NCBI RefSeq assembly: GCF_902806685.2
Contig: NC_048549.1
Span: forward strand, 12,851,594 to 12,915,593
Source of the DNA: Maniola hyperantus
Taxonomy: Eukaryota > Arthropoda > Insecta > Lepidoptera > Nymphalidae
Direction of reading: 5' to 3'
Length of the DNA: 64,000 nucleotides
Shown here piece by piece: positions 1 to 10,577 of this stretch. Under the pieces are notes generated by a model. It did not search any database and had not been told where the DNA came from. It saw only the letters and a program-made list of their open reading frames with translations. A program made the translations under genes and the position numbers. How positions within the stretch are numbered: the first letter of the stretch is position 1; every line of letters begins with the position of its first letter.

Positions 1-125
1 AGGCGGGGGGACGCCCCGCACACCCGCACGTCACCTCCGCTATCCCGCACCGGGTAAACGTGGGAGCTGTACGGGTGTGCGAGGCGTCTCCACCCCGATT
101 GTCATCTCGACCTGTCGCGTACTAT
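1..125. repeat. GC-rich MITE (family J), cut by window edge
   Basis: This GC-rich stretch is rich in CCGCACACCCGCAC and GTGTGCG and ends in the terminal motif CTGTCGCGTACTATA. The same element recurs at 45785-45930, 56449-56604 and 61694-62026, each bounded by inverted copies of TATAGTACGCGACAGG or a close variant. The left end of this copy lies outside the window. I see no coding capacity, so it is a non-autonomous inverted-repeat element. Confidence 0.75.
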
Positions 126-1338
126 ACCTACAATCATTTAATCTGTAAAAATCAAATCAATCAATGATAATAATATCTACCTACTTAGTAAGTATTAGTA
201 GGTATTTAAATGAAAATGGCGTTTTGTATTTTTTAAGGTCACGAAAAATATTTTATTAATTGTAAATGCTGTTGATTGAGTTATAAATGTACATTTTAAA
301 AGACAAAACAAAATAATATCGTAAAGAAATTGTTTTATACTGTAGATTGTAGTAGTAAAAATATAGGTAAGTACTAAGTACGGTAAGTAGGTACATTTAA
401 ATTGTCAGATAAGTCAGGGTTTAAGTCAGTTAGTACGTCAACAAGGAAACCTTGCTCTGCAGAGTTTGTCAAAAAATATCTGAAGTTGATACAAAAAAAC
501 CTAGCTAGTTTCAAGGCTGTGCTAGTAGGTATGAAGCAGCGTTGCCAGTTTTTTTAATTGCCAAGTCGGGATTTTGGAAGTTTTAGAGTGAAAAAAAGCG
601 GGATTCTTTCGTCGAAAGCGTGACATGTTAAAAAAACGCATATAATCAGAAGTTTTTAAATATTTATCTTTTTATTTGAATTCAAACAGTCTATGAATTC
701 AAATGACGTTTACGTGACAATATAATATAGCAAAAATCGCGCTATCTTAAAGACAAAGACATCTTCCAGATTTTTTTCTTGTCCGGCTTGTCTGTGCCAT
801 CCGCTCACGTTTCCTCAGCACGCTGCATGCACGGGAAAGCGGGACTGAGCCTGTCCCGCGCGGGACATTTGATTTTGACTAGAAAAATCGGGACGTCCCG
901 CCAAAATCGGGACGTCTGGTAACGCTGGTATGAAGCCTATTTCACCACAATATTTATCTTGACAACAGACAACATTGTTATTTGAAACTTATACCTAGGT
1001 ACTTAGGTAGGTACCTAATTATTTTCAGAATAATATTTTTTTTATATGGAATTAAAAAACATCGATAAATATCATCGACATCACGTAAACTTCGAAGAAT
1101 CCAGTGTCATAATTTCGCTCCGAAAAAGGTCAAGTAATTGCATCGAGTAAATCAAAATTGGTGATGAGATTTCAACGTGCGATTTTTTGTCCTATAACAC
1201 TTTTTATGTTTGCTTGATGATTAATATACTAGGTATTATTTTCCTCATATTTGTGAAACTACCTCACTCGTCCCAGTAGAATTCAGAAAACAGGCTCGTG
1301 TCGAATTACAGAAACGGGAGGGCCTTTGTGCACGCATT

Positions 1339-1411
1339 CGTATTCGATTCGTATTCGTTATCGCAAAAATACGATTTGAAGTGGATGAATACGAATCGAA
1401 TCGAATGCACT
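1339..1411. repeat. Imperfect inverted repeat of TTCGTATTCGATTCG units
   Basis: GCATTCGTATTCGATTCG on the left is mirrored by CGAATCGAATCGAATGC on the right around a ~28-nt spacer. It could fold into a hairpin. It is probably a decayed foldback element. The small open frame over it is an artefact of the repeat. Confidence 0.5.
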
Positions 1412-1454
1412 CATTAGATTTGTAGGTATATGACGGCCGGTAGGGCAAGCATTA

Positions 1455-1574
1455 TGTACGCGGCAGAAAATAGATCTTTAGCGGATAGCGGATTTGTCTC
1501 AGTCGTAGAGACTGACAAAACGTCGTAAATGTCATTCTAAAGGCCGATGCACATTACTTTCTGCCGCATACTGG
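1455..1574. repeat. Foldback MITE, family C (degenerate copy)
   Basis: Left end TGTACGCGGCAGAAA is mirrored by the right end TTTCTGCCGCATACTG. The interior has GTAGAGACTGACAAAACG and ATGTCATTCTAAAGGCCGATG, shared with the better preserved copies at 7035-7230, 55213-55396 and 57201-57382. Non-coding. Confidence 0.7.
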
Positions 1575-1854
1575 ACGTTTTGTAGATAATGTGACGCGAT
1601 TTCGAAACGTACTTTCACGAAAAAAATACGAATGAGTGAAAGGATTTTCAGAAATACCACCACCCGAGAGACACCGAGGCATTGAAATTAGTTTTTTTCT
1701 TTTCAAGGTACTTAAGTAGTCCTTGGATATCGTGTTTACTTATTTTTAAAAGATTTTAGTTATTTACCTAACTATTTCATTATTATTCTATTACATACAT
1801 TTTCAGATCATATTAGACTAGAATAGAAATTTTTATATATTTTTTTTTTATTCA

Positions 1855-1970
1855 AGTAAACTTTCACAAGTGCTTTCGAATCGTCGGATGCATCTACTAC
1901 TGGTTCGGAATGCCTTTCCTACCGAGAAGAACCAGCAAGAAACTCGGCGGTTGCTCTATTCAAATATAAT
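1855..1970. repeat. Retroelement tail with AAGAAACTCGGCGGTTGCTC motif
   Basis: The motif ACCAGCAAGAAACTCGGCGG is shared with copies near 5660-5695 and 29860-29905. This is a high-copy interspersed sequence, probably the 3' part of a retroelement. I cannot assign the superfamily from these fragments. Confidence 0.5.
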
Positions 1971-2289
1971 ATTATATAGCAGCAATATTAATCCTGAAAG
2001 AGGTTCCTTGTCTATGAAAAGGTTTATTTATATCACAAAGTGCGATTAAAATCGTATTTTCCCACACACTTCATTCAATGCTCGGATTGTTTTGATACAC
2101 ACAACAAACAACTCGACTATCAAACACAATACCTACTAATAGATCCGTATTATGTGAAAGATTGTTTGTTGGTTTATCCTTCAATCACGCTGCACCGGGG
2201 AAACGGATCAACTTCAGTTTTTTCATGGATAGGTAGGTATAGTCAAAGATAATATATTAAACAATTATCTTTGGTATAGTTAAGTAAGT

Positions 2290-2390
2290 GACGTAAGTTT
2301 TTTTTATATGGGAAAATCAAAGAGCTCTGACGGGATTTTTAGAAACCTAAATCCACGCGTACGAAGTCGCGGGCATCAGCTGGTTAGTAA
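2290..2390. repeat. Interspersed retroelement tail (family A)
   Basis: It ends with a form of the phrase AAATCCACGCGGACGAAGTC then GCGGGCATCAGCTAGT. This is one of the most frequent repeats in the window: 4840-5150, 17255-17345, 17560-17760, 32868-33105, 50838-51030, 55105-55200 and 56635-56730. The variable 5' ends and constant 3' end suggest 5'-truncated retroposed copies. Confidence 0.6.
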
Positions 2391-2511
2391 TAAATGCGAT
2401 TTAACTGTTATCATCGCTGACATGGAATGAAAACATGTTGATGTTTATTTCATTTTGTATCACTTTACTTTATTGAATGTTACGGTATTACGGTATTATT
2501 AATTATTATAT

Positions 2512-2798
2512 TGGCACCGATTCCGTTGTCTTTCTCCAAACTAAATTTAGAGTATTTGCGTCCTTTTCTTTTTAACAATGCTAAAAAGGGACAGAACATG
2601 AATTTTACATTTAAAAATTCTAAATTTTAGTGCACGCTACAAATTTAAACAGTAGGCTCGCGACTGTGCGCTAAAATTACGGGTTTTACCATCTAAAAAT
2701 TAAATTTAAAACTGTCAAACTGCCTTCCTTTTCATATTACATTAGTAAGAAGAGGACGAGAATACTCTAAAATTAGATTGTTCTCAGAATCAGTACCA
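2512..2798. repeat. MITE, family D
   Basis: The element begins TGGCACCGATTC and ends GAATCAGTACC, an inverted pair, with a non-coding ~290-bp body containing CTAAACTAAATTTAGAGTAT and AAACTGTCAAACTGC. Other copies lie at 21965-22267, 22270-22440, 29442-29733 and 62293-62583, with a partial one at 63661-63728. Confidence 0.8.
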
Positions 2799-2899
2799 CT
2801 AGCTGTATTTTTTTATCACCTTGCGCTGAAAATAAAGCAGGTTTTAGGGTAGATAAGCCATACATACCTACGACCTATTATTATTATGGAAATTGTATG

Positions 2900-3160
2900 G
2901 AGCCGCACCACATGAGTAGATATCGCACCACAGTTCACGACAGTTAGGGATTTCTAACAAAAGGCGTCAAATGTAGGTTATAGGTTCCATAATCTAAGCA
3001 TTTCATGCTAGGTAGCCCTATTTTTCTTTTTCTTTGATTTCATGTCACCATACCCAAATATTTGACATATTATTATCATTGTCGATTCAGGACATTTCAG
3101 GATCAAACCGAGAGTTCCCTCACTCTAGTTCACTCTGACCGCACGCACGCGCACTCGCGA
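2900..3160. repeat. MITE-like repeat, family M
   Basis: It contains ACCACAGTTCACGACAGTTA at the left and GTTCCCTCACTCTAGTTCAC at the right. The same arrangement recurs at 60985-61190. The outer segments are imperfect inverted repeats. Non-coding. Confidence 0.55.
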
Positions 3161-3548
3161 AATAATTTCGCAACGGTACCTACAATAAAAAGAAGTTTTT
3201 ACTTCAAAAATGATTACAGCTGGATGATTACGTAAAATTACATGTCGCATCGTTATATTATGGTTGTTTACGATGCAACATGTAATTTAAATGGTAAAAT
3301 AAAAAAACCCCAGGTGTAGGTATATAAGTGTATATACTTATAATCAATTTTTTCATAAGTATTATCCCAATTTTGACTTGATTGTGGGTTGGAACGTTTT
3401 CAGAGAAAATATGTCCAATAATAATTATTCCATCGATTTTAATTCATTAGTTCAATGCTATTACAGTACTCGGCTGAAAGTAATGTACCTAGTTAGTAGT
3501 TTATATAAAATTTTGAAATGGTCCCTTAGGTCTTTATTCCACAGATTT

Positions 3549-3742
3549 TTTTTTTTTTTTTTTTATAAAAAAGAATATTAGCCATGTTAAATGACTAATA
3601 TTCCCCTATCCTCTCCAATTAAGCGCCAGGCTTGTGCTAGGAGTAGGTACGACAATAGTGCAACGGGCGGGGTTTGAACCGTCTCGTCGACCTTTCGGTT
3701 TTCAGTCCACTACCGTCATACCGGTTGAGCTATTGAGGCTAT
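3549..3742 (-). repeat. tRNA-headed SINE, minus strand
   Basis: Read on the minus strand, the head starts near AGCCTCAATAGCTCAACCGG and carries a B-box-like GGTTCAAACCC about 60 nt downstream. A body follows, then an A-run, seen as the T-run at 3547-3564 on the plus strand. This is the layout of a pol III-transcribed SINE rather than a functional tRNA gene, because the acceptor stem cannot be closed. Tail fragments of the same family occur at 31795-31896 and 36655-36715. Confidence 0.65.
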
Positions 3743-4077
3743 ATTATATAGATTCCTCATTTTGCTATTTTATAACTTTTTAGCATTTGTCAAGTTATTG
3801 TATCAATTTTCTATAATTACTCACCTTTCAAATTCCCGAAATACATAATATGCACTTAGTATGATCCAATACACTAGTCTTTTATTATATAACAAAATCT
3901 AACGGTAATCTTATTCTGAAACTCAAGATTAGCGTTACGAGTGTTTGCTAACGTATTTATCTTGTCATTGTCATCATTGAGTGGGCAATTTAATATTAAG
4001 ACGGTCTTATAGTGCAAAAAATACTCGTAAGTATTCTTCAGACGGTAAAAAACATGAATTGTATAGTCCATAAAAAT

Positions 4078-4262
4078 GACTTATCACGCGCCATTTTAAC
4101 TATGAGTCAATACTGTCATGTCTAAAGTACGGTTCACCCTTGTTTCTTAAGCCTATATGGGTTCGCCTTTAAAATAAAGACGAAAATCGTACTTTTGACA
4201 TGCAATTTGACACAAAAAGGTTAAATAAGGTAAAATAGCACGTGAGAAGTCATTTTATGCTC
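4078..4262. repeat. MITE, family L (TCATGTCTAAAGTACG)
   Basis: Inverted arms: CTTATCACGCGCCATTTTA and CTGTCATGTCTAAAGTACG on the left mirror CGTACTTTTGACATG and GCACGTGAGAAGTCATTTTA on the right. Related copies are at 32440-32585 and 39615-39725. Non-coding. Confidence 0.6.
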
Positions 4263-4339
4263 AATATAACGGCTTTTTAAGGAAAATTTACCTGTAGGTG
4301 TGTTATACCCATCTGTTGCCAGCAGGGGTAATATCTACT

Positions 4340-4428
4340 CATATAGGAATGAGTGACAGAGACAACGCTCTACAAAGCCGAAATGTCATTCAGACCGATG
4401 TAACTTTACTTTTGGTTGCGTACTGTAG
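4340..4428. repeat. Right half of MITE family C
   Basis: GAGTGACAGAGACAACGCTC, ACAAAGCCGAAATGTCATTC and a terminal GCGTACTGTA match the right halves of the complete copies at 7035-7230 and 55213-55396. The left half is missing. Confidence 0.6.
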
Positions 4429-4839
4429 ATACGTATTGCTTGTTTTATGTTTAGTTTAGAGGGTCTGTATTTTATCGTAATTCGTAACATAAAATATGTT
4501 TAAAGTAATTTAAAGAGGCTATAAAGTATTAATGTGTAGGTATAGTGAGTAGGTAGGATACAAGTGGAAATTCTAATGAAGTTGTATCGGCATAATTAAA
4601 ATAGATAAAATAGATTGCAATCGACATAAAACCTGTACCGCCTAGCCTCTTTACTACTAGATATAGCTACTTATTATCTACTAAGTAAATCGATTTCTAG
4701 ATTTATGACGAGAAAGCCAATAATATAACACATAAGTGTAGTCCGTACCTATTTTAAATAATTCAGTGTATGCATGTGCAAGTGCTATAAAATAAATCAG
4801 AATCTAAAGTAGGTGAGTAAAACCACAGTTTTATAATAA

Positions 4840-5150
4840 AACTTAGCGTATCTTTGTAAGCAAAAAGTCTATCTGTGTCTGTCTGCTAGCTTTTCACGGC
4901 CCAACAGTTTAACAGATTTTTATGAAATTTGGTACAGAGTTAGCTTATATCCCGGGGAAGGACATAGGCTACTTTTTATCCTGGGAAATCAAGTTCCATT
5001 TGATTCTTATACGTCCATACGCTTAACCGATTTTGATGAAATTTGGACAGAGTTAGCTTACATCCCGGGGACGGGTATACGTAACTTTTTATGCCGGAAA
5101 AGCAAAGAATTCCCTTGGGGTTTTTACAAAAACCCAAATCTAGTCATCTA
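4840..5150. repeat. Interspersed retroelement tail (family A), longer copy
   Basis: This copy contains the tandem phrases TTTTGATGAAATTTGG, AGAGTTAGCTTA and CATCCCGGGGACGGG, which precede the common 3' phrase elsewhere. The segment is partly duplicated internally (4915-4975 against 5025-5085). Confidence 0.55.
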
Positions 5151-5869
5151 GTTTTAACTTATAATTCGAAATCGGCAAAAGATAATGAAGTAGAAAGTAC
5201 CTAGGTATCCTATGTATCTACACATCTAAAAATTACAGTAACACTTTATTTTTGATGCTTGCAAAGTTTTGCGATTGCACGTTAATAAGTGATTAAACGA
5301 GAATGTTTTTATTTGTTTTTTTCTAAAAATTATATGTTATCTGAAAAGATTGAACTGGTTGTCTATCTTGACTTGCAATATTGATAAAGATATGTTACTT
5401 CTTTAAAGATTTCGAAATCTCCCAGATCAGTTTTGATATCTATCTACTCGAAAGTATCGTGTGTGTTGCAATCAAACCTAAATCCATAGTGTTTTGTTTA
5501 GCCCCCTAAAAATATCAGATAAAAAAACTATCCTAAGATAATATTATGTTTTAAGAAAACATAGTTAGTATCTTTAACAGTCGACTGGCATAGTAATAGA
5601 GAGATTTTTATTATAATAAACTTTCAAGTGCTCCAATCGACAATACGATCTACCGCCGAGAAGAATAGCAAGAAACTCGGCGGTTGCTCATAAGTACCTA
5701 TAATGTTTCTACCCTTGTTTTGGTATTCTTTGGCTTAACTAATAACAACATAATTTTCAAAAAAAATTGAACAGATTAAGTATCTACCTATAGACTCAAA
5801 ATACATATCTCTTTGTAAAAATAGTTTTGCAAACTTTTTGCAAAAGCTTTTTTTTGTAAAATATTACTT

Positions 5870-6112
5870 AAAAGGCGGTAGATAGATCCAAATAATATTT
5901 CTATCGGTATAAAAGCCGCTAATTTTCTCAGGCTTTGCTCTGGTATGAACGATGTTCCCATCACGTTTCAACACTGGTATAGCGATAGGGGTGTTTCCCA
6001 TAAGCCCACCGCTGGCTGCTGGGATTCTGACGGCCAATTTGTTTGCAAGCATTCCCAGATCTATGGATACTTCTATACCGTTTCGTCTTCCGCCTTCGAG
6101 TCTTCGAGGCTA
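5870..6112 (-). pseudogene. Unrecognised coding-like fragment
   Basis: On the minus strand an open frame reads through G-I-E-V-S-I-D-L-G-M-L-A-N-K-L-A-V-R, then I-P-A-A-S-G-G-L-M-G-N-T-P-I-A-I-P, then R-D-G-N-I-V-H-T-R and G-F-Y-T-D-R. Composition and regularity look like real protein, unlike the surrounding AT-rich sequence. I do not recognise the family. No start, splice site or continuation is clear on either side. It may be a fragment of a transposon-encoded protein or of a broken gene. Function is not assigned. Confidence 0.3.
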
Positions 6113-6267
6113 CAGTATGGTATTTATCACTTTTGTATTTCTGATCTCGCAATCATCATTTTGACCTATCTTAATATTGAGCACGGGTCTCCTTCAAAAT
6201 GAGAAGAATTCAGGCCAAGTTTAGATTGGCTAGGCTTCGCCATAAAATTATACTAATTCTTTAATCT

Positions 6268-6450
6268 TCTCTATATATAAAAACGAATCGCTAAATGTGT
6301 TTCTGATCGCAAATCTCGAGAACAGCTGAACCGATTTCGCTAATTATTTTTATAATATTCCTTGAAGTACGAGGATGATTCTTACGGAGAGCAAATTTAA
6401 CAAATTTGAATCGACTGTTAGGCGGTACGAAGTTCGCCGGGGCAGCTAGT
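6268..6450. repeat. Interspersed repeat (GGCGGTACGAAGTTCGCCGG family)
   Basis: It starts CTATATATAAAAACGAATCG and ends GGCGGTACGAAGTTCGCCGG then GGCAGCTAGT. Near-identical copies sit in Tret1 intron 2 (12236-12435) and at 56740-56900. It has no obvious terminal inverted repeats. The fixed 3' end suggests a SINE or Helitron-like element; I cannot decide which. Confidence 0.6.
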
Positions 6451-7034
6451 CCTAGATATAAATCTTACTTTTTTCATTGACTTCCCAACTTTATTGCGAG
6501 TAAAAGAATTCATCGAAATGGCGGTGTAGAGTTACTAGATTAGATAGTGGAGCATCATAATAATTTAAATGGACTTCATTTGCATTGTCTAAAGTAGTTA
6601 GTTTTTAACTTATTATGAAAAATGACAAAAATCCTTTCCTCATTTTTCGAAGTTTGCAAAAATCTGAAATGAAAATTTACAATTTTGATGACGTTGTAAC
6701 CGAATAATAATTTATAGAATTTTAGAATTGATAGAGATTCTTATGGGGAAAATAAAACGAATAAGTAGGTATCCTTAGTATCAAAATTTAAGATCCTATT
6801 TATTTACGTGTACCTACGTGTTTCCCTCTTCTTTATTATTCATTAAGTCATCGTGATCTCACCTGATGAAAACACAATAGGTAGGTATAAGGTAGATACG
6901 AAATCATCTAGGAATTTACGTAGTTGTTACAGAATGAGCTATTAACTTCAAGGTACCTACCTACTTTTGATCCTTTTTTTTTGTTTAAGAAAGAGTATTA
7001 GCCATGTAATATTCCTTTGTCGTAGGAGTTTGAG

Positions 7035-7230
7035 TACAGTAGGTACGTGGCCGAAAGTAATGTACCTACATCGGCCTTTAGAATGACATTTCGACTTTGT
7101 AGAGCGTTGTCTCTGTCACTCATATCTATATGACATTTTGTTGGTCTCAACGACAGAGACAATGCTCTACAAATCCGCTATCTACTTCTGAAGGTCGATG
7201 TACATTATTTTCTGCCGCGTACCTACTGTA
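7035..7230. repeat. Foldback MITE, family C (complete)
   Basis: The outer ends TACAGTAGGTACGTGG and CCGCGTACCTACTGTA are inverted. Almost the whole element folds back: GTAGAGCGTTGTCTCTGTC at left pairs with GACAGAGACAATGCTCTAC at right. About 195 bp, non-coding, one of six copies or fragments in the window. Confidence 0.8.
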
Positions 7231-9253
7231 GTTGAAGTCAAAAGGGCTCTAGGTCACCCAAGGCGCAAATGGTTGGACGATATAAGGATATACAAACTTA
7301 AAAGAGGCGGCTTTAGCTAATTTATATTATGTAAATAAATAAATCTAGTATCACAACCAGGTGAGGAGAGTTTTGCACAAGTGACATTTTCCATAGTGAT
7401 GCAGGTTTCTAAAACGCTGTAAAATCACTAACAGCTTTCGGACTAAGAACATTATCTCGTGCAGGAAAAACTGGCTTAAAAATTCACATTGTAAAAATTC
7501 AAAAGAATTTAAGATAAGTAGGTAATACTTACTTATCTAAGTATATCTACGTATTTTTATTTGATAGATAGGTAACAGATTAGATTATACTTAGGTACTT
7601 TCATGTGATAAACCTAAATATTATGTAGGTAGGTAGGTATATACCTACTTAACTTTACAATCCTCTGGTGCAGTCTCTATGGAATTTTAAATGTATGCAA
7701 TTTTAAACAGGGTACCTACGTAGTTCTAGTAATTGGGTCTTTTCTCGACGAAAACAAGCCGCAAGCCACAAGTACAAGTGACTTATTTTCAAACGCCTAT
7801 GCAATAAAATCATTTTTGCTAAATTTTATGAATTTGAGTGTTGTGAAATTGGGGTATCATTCAGATCAGCAAAAACATAAAAAGCCACTAAGGCAGTTAC
7901 GCCCTTATTCGTAGGATACGACGATTAGGTACATAGCACACAAAGCTTACTTTTATATAGGTACCTAGTTAACATAACTTAAATATTCAGATAGTTAGGT
8001 ACCTCGTACCTACCTACTCTTACAAGTTGTAATTAAGGAATGTCATAATGACCGTTGTATTTTACAACGTCACATACAACATTCCATATGTCATCCAAAC
8101 TAACATTTATGCTAAAATATTCATTTGCATTTAAAAAATATAAATATTCATGTTTAGTTCACATACCTACTTACATTATTTTGTAGTAGTTAACTACATA
8201 TAGTAGTTAAATGCGTAGTTTTTCTATTCAGTTTATGTGGTTTATATTGCAATCACGTTAAATTACTTATCGCCATTTGTCGCTAAATAAACGCGAATTT
8301 AGTTTTTAACACCAAGAGATAAGGTTAAAAATTGTATACAGAAATGTAGAGTTACTCATAGCTGAACAAGTATTTTGATGCGCTAGGATAGTATTGAACA
8401 AGTCAAAGTCAAGGTCGCAAACCATGTGGAAGTGTTAAACATAGTAATCTACATGGATATTATCCTTATACATATTTAATTATAGCAATCAAGTCAAAAT
8501 TGTTAGACACCTACCTACCTACCTACTTATTTATATATTTTATCTTTTGCCATAGTCGTAATTAGACAGCAAAGCGCATTTAAGTAATTTTGGAAAAGTA
8601 AGTTTATGGACGAAAAAATTTAACAGTAGGTTAAATTTTTCGATAAAAAATTAATGTAGGTACTAAGTTAGTAGATTTATACTTACCTATATTGTACTTA
8701 GTATATTATATTACAGTTAGGTACAGTTAGTTGTAGTTACAGTACTAACTATAGTAATCATATAATTATGTTCATTGGGCACTGCACTGTACAAATCATT
8801 TAAGCCGATGATAAGGTCAATTATTGACTTCATCGTAGTCTATAATCACTTACTATAATTTAGGCATGCCGTAGATACGTACTGAACAGCCGTACAGTAC
8901 GCGTCACGAATGTTGAAAGAGTGCGCGGCTGCACAGATTCTTAAATTCCATTCTAAGCGAGTCTTCGCTCCAAACAGCACCTTAACTTACTAAGATTTTA
9001 ATTTTTGTGACGAGGTTAAGACTTGAGACGATCAATAAAATAAAATAAAATCTGATACCGTTGCGTTCCTCTTTAAGTTCATATTTCATAATACCCCATT
9101 TTATTTGTAAAATAGTATCGTTATTGGTAAACAAGGCACGTGCGCCGTTCACATTATCATAAAATTGTACAGGGAAATGTTTAATTACATGCTTCGCTTC
9201 GCCGATCCTGCATACCTACCACAGACTACAGTGTGATACCTACCTACTTACTT

Positions 9254-9300
9254 ACATGACAAAGTAAACATTGTAAGTTACAATGTTTACTTTGTCATGT
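9254..9300. repeat. 47-bp perfect palindrome
   Basis: Two 23-nt arms (9254-9276 and 9278-9300) are exact reverse complements separated by a single G at 9277. The arms contain ACATGACAAAGTAAACATTG. The one-base spacer is too short for a pre-microRNA loop. A foldback or template-switch product is more likely than a gene. Confidence 0.9.
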
Positions 9301-10016
9301 TACAATTTGTAACTACAGTTCGGTTTGTATGGTAATTTTCGATAATAATGCATGTGTGTGGTCTGTTTTTCGGGGTTATGCTTCAGCTTTACTTTACAAG
9401 AATACACGACATCGTTTCGATGTTATCTGTGCTAGATATAAACTTTCATAAAAATATTATTGGTACCTATATCAGAATCTAGCATAAAATACTGTTAATA
9501 GACCTACCTATTAATCAGAATTTTATACCTACTAGAATCCATTATACTAGAATATTATGTCCATGAAGATGGATCGAACGCTCCCTTATATCTACTTTGT
9601 ATGTAGAGTATGTTGTAGGTACCTACCTACTCGTAGTAGATATTTATAGGAAGGTGTGACTGCTATGAGATCGTGTTGATGTTTTTTTTTTCAAGAGTCA
9701 GGAGCTCAGAAAAACTAAAAAGAAAACTATAGTGCCTGCAAATCCTGCAATACTTTTGAGCCTAATATTTCATTTAAAATTTTTTGCTATTATAATTTCT
9801 AAAGGTACCGCGTGAAGAATAATATTTTATACTTTCCCATCCACTTTTCGAAGCTATTTATCAAATTATAGATTGTTATTAACTATAAAGATAAGATAAG
9901 ATTAATAAACTTAAATAAGGCAATACGTGTTTTATACAGTAAACAGTAAATTACAAATTTTTATTCATGGTAACACTTTACTGAAACTTTCAGTGTCACT
10001 GTCAAGCACTGTAGTC

Positions 10017-10373
10017 AGTGGCCCTACCGCGGTTGTTTGACAGCTACAATGTCACGATCGCAATCGCCTCTGATTGGTTAATGCTCGCTCACTATTCGCC
10101 ACAATGCATTGTTGCAACAAGATTCGTACAAATTCAGCCAATCAGAACAATTGAGATTGTAATAATGATTGAAGCAGGTTTTAGACAATCGCCCCGCTGT
10201 GGCCCTACCGCGGTTGTTTGACAGCTACAATGTCACGATCGCAATCATCTCTGATTGGTTAATGCTCGCTCACTATTGGCCACAATGCATTGTTGCAAGA
10301 AGAATCTCAAAAATTCAGCCAATCAGAACAATTGAGATTGTAATAATGATTGATGGGTTTTAGACAATCGCCC
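10017..10373. repeat. Tandem pair of ~180-bp repeat (family K)
   Basis: Two adjacent copies (about 10018-10196 and 10199-10373) share GGCCCTACCGCGGTTGTTTG, ACAGCTACAATGTCACGATC and GCCAATCAGAACAATTGAGA, and differ at only a few positions plus a short deletion near the end. A diverged single copy lies at 40558-40725. Each unit has inverted CCAAT motifs (GATTGG and CCAAT). The pair ends about 200 bp before the Tret1 start codon and so could lie in its promoter region. Confidence 0.8.
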
Positions 10374-10577
10374 TACAGTGCTGTCAAGTGTCATTTGTAT
10401 TTGACATCGATCGTGACGTGACGTGTTTTTATTTGTATTGCGTTTGCGTTTCATAATAATATCCTCTATCCTTCTTATTTCGTACTATGCAAATTGTTCA
10501 AACAAAGCCAATGTTATGCTTCTAAATTACTGTGTAGTCGTGTTTTTAAATACTGTTTGTGAAATATATCCAACATA

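Larger units (their letters stand above)
126..10577. other. Intergenic region, repeat mosaic, no supported gene
   Basis: About 10 kb with no open frame resembling a known protein apart from the uncertain fragment at 5870-6112. It holds MITE copies (1455-1574, 2512-2798, 2900-3160, 4078-4262, 7035-7230), a tRNA-headed SINE (3549-3742), retroelement tails (1855-1970, 2290-2390, 4840-5150, 6268-6450), many short ACCTACCTAC runs, a long palindrome (9254-9300) and a tandem repeat pair (10017-10373). The remaining AT-rich sequence shows nothing I can interpret. Confidence 0.7.

Noticed and set aside
3660..3742. tRNA gene with GGTTCAAACCC B box on the minus strand
   Set aside because: No acceptor stem, and the sequence continues into a SINE body and A-tail.
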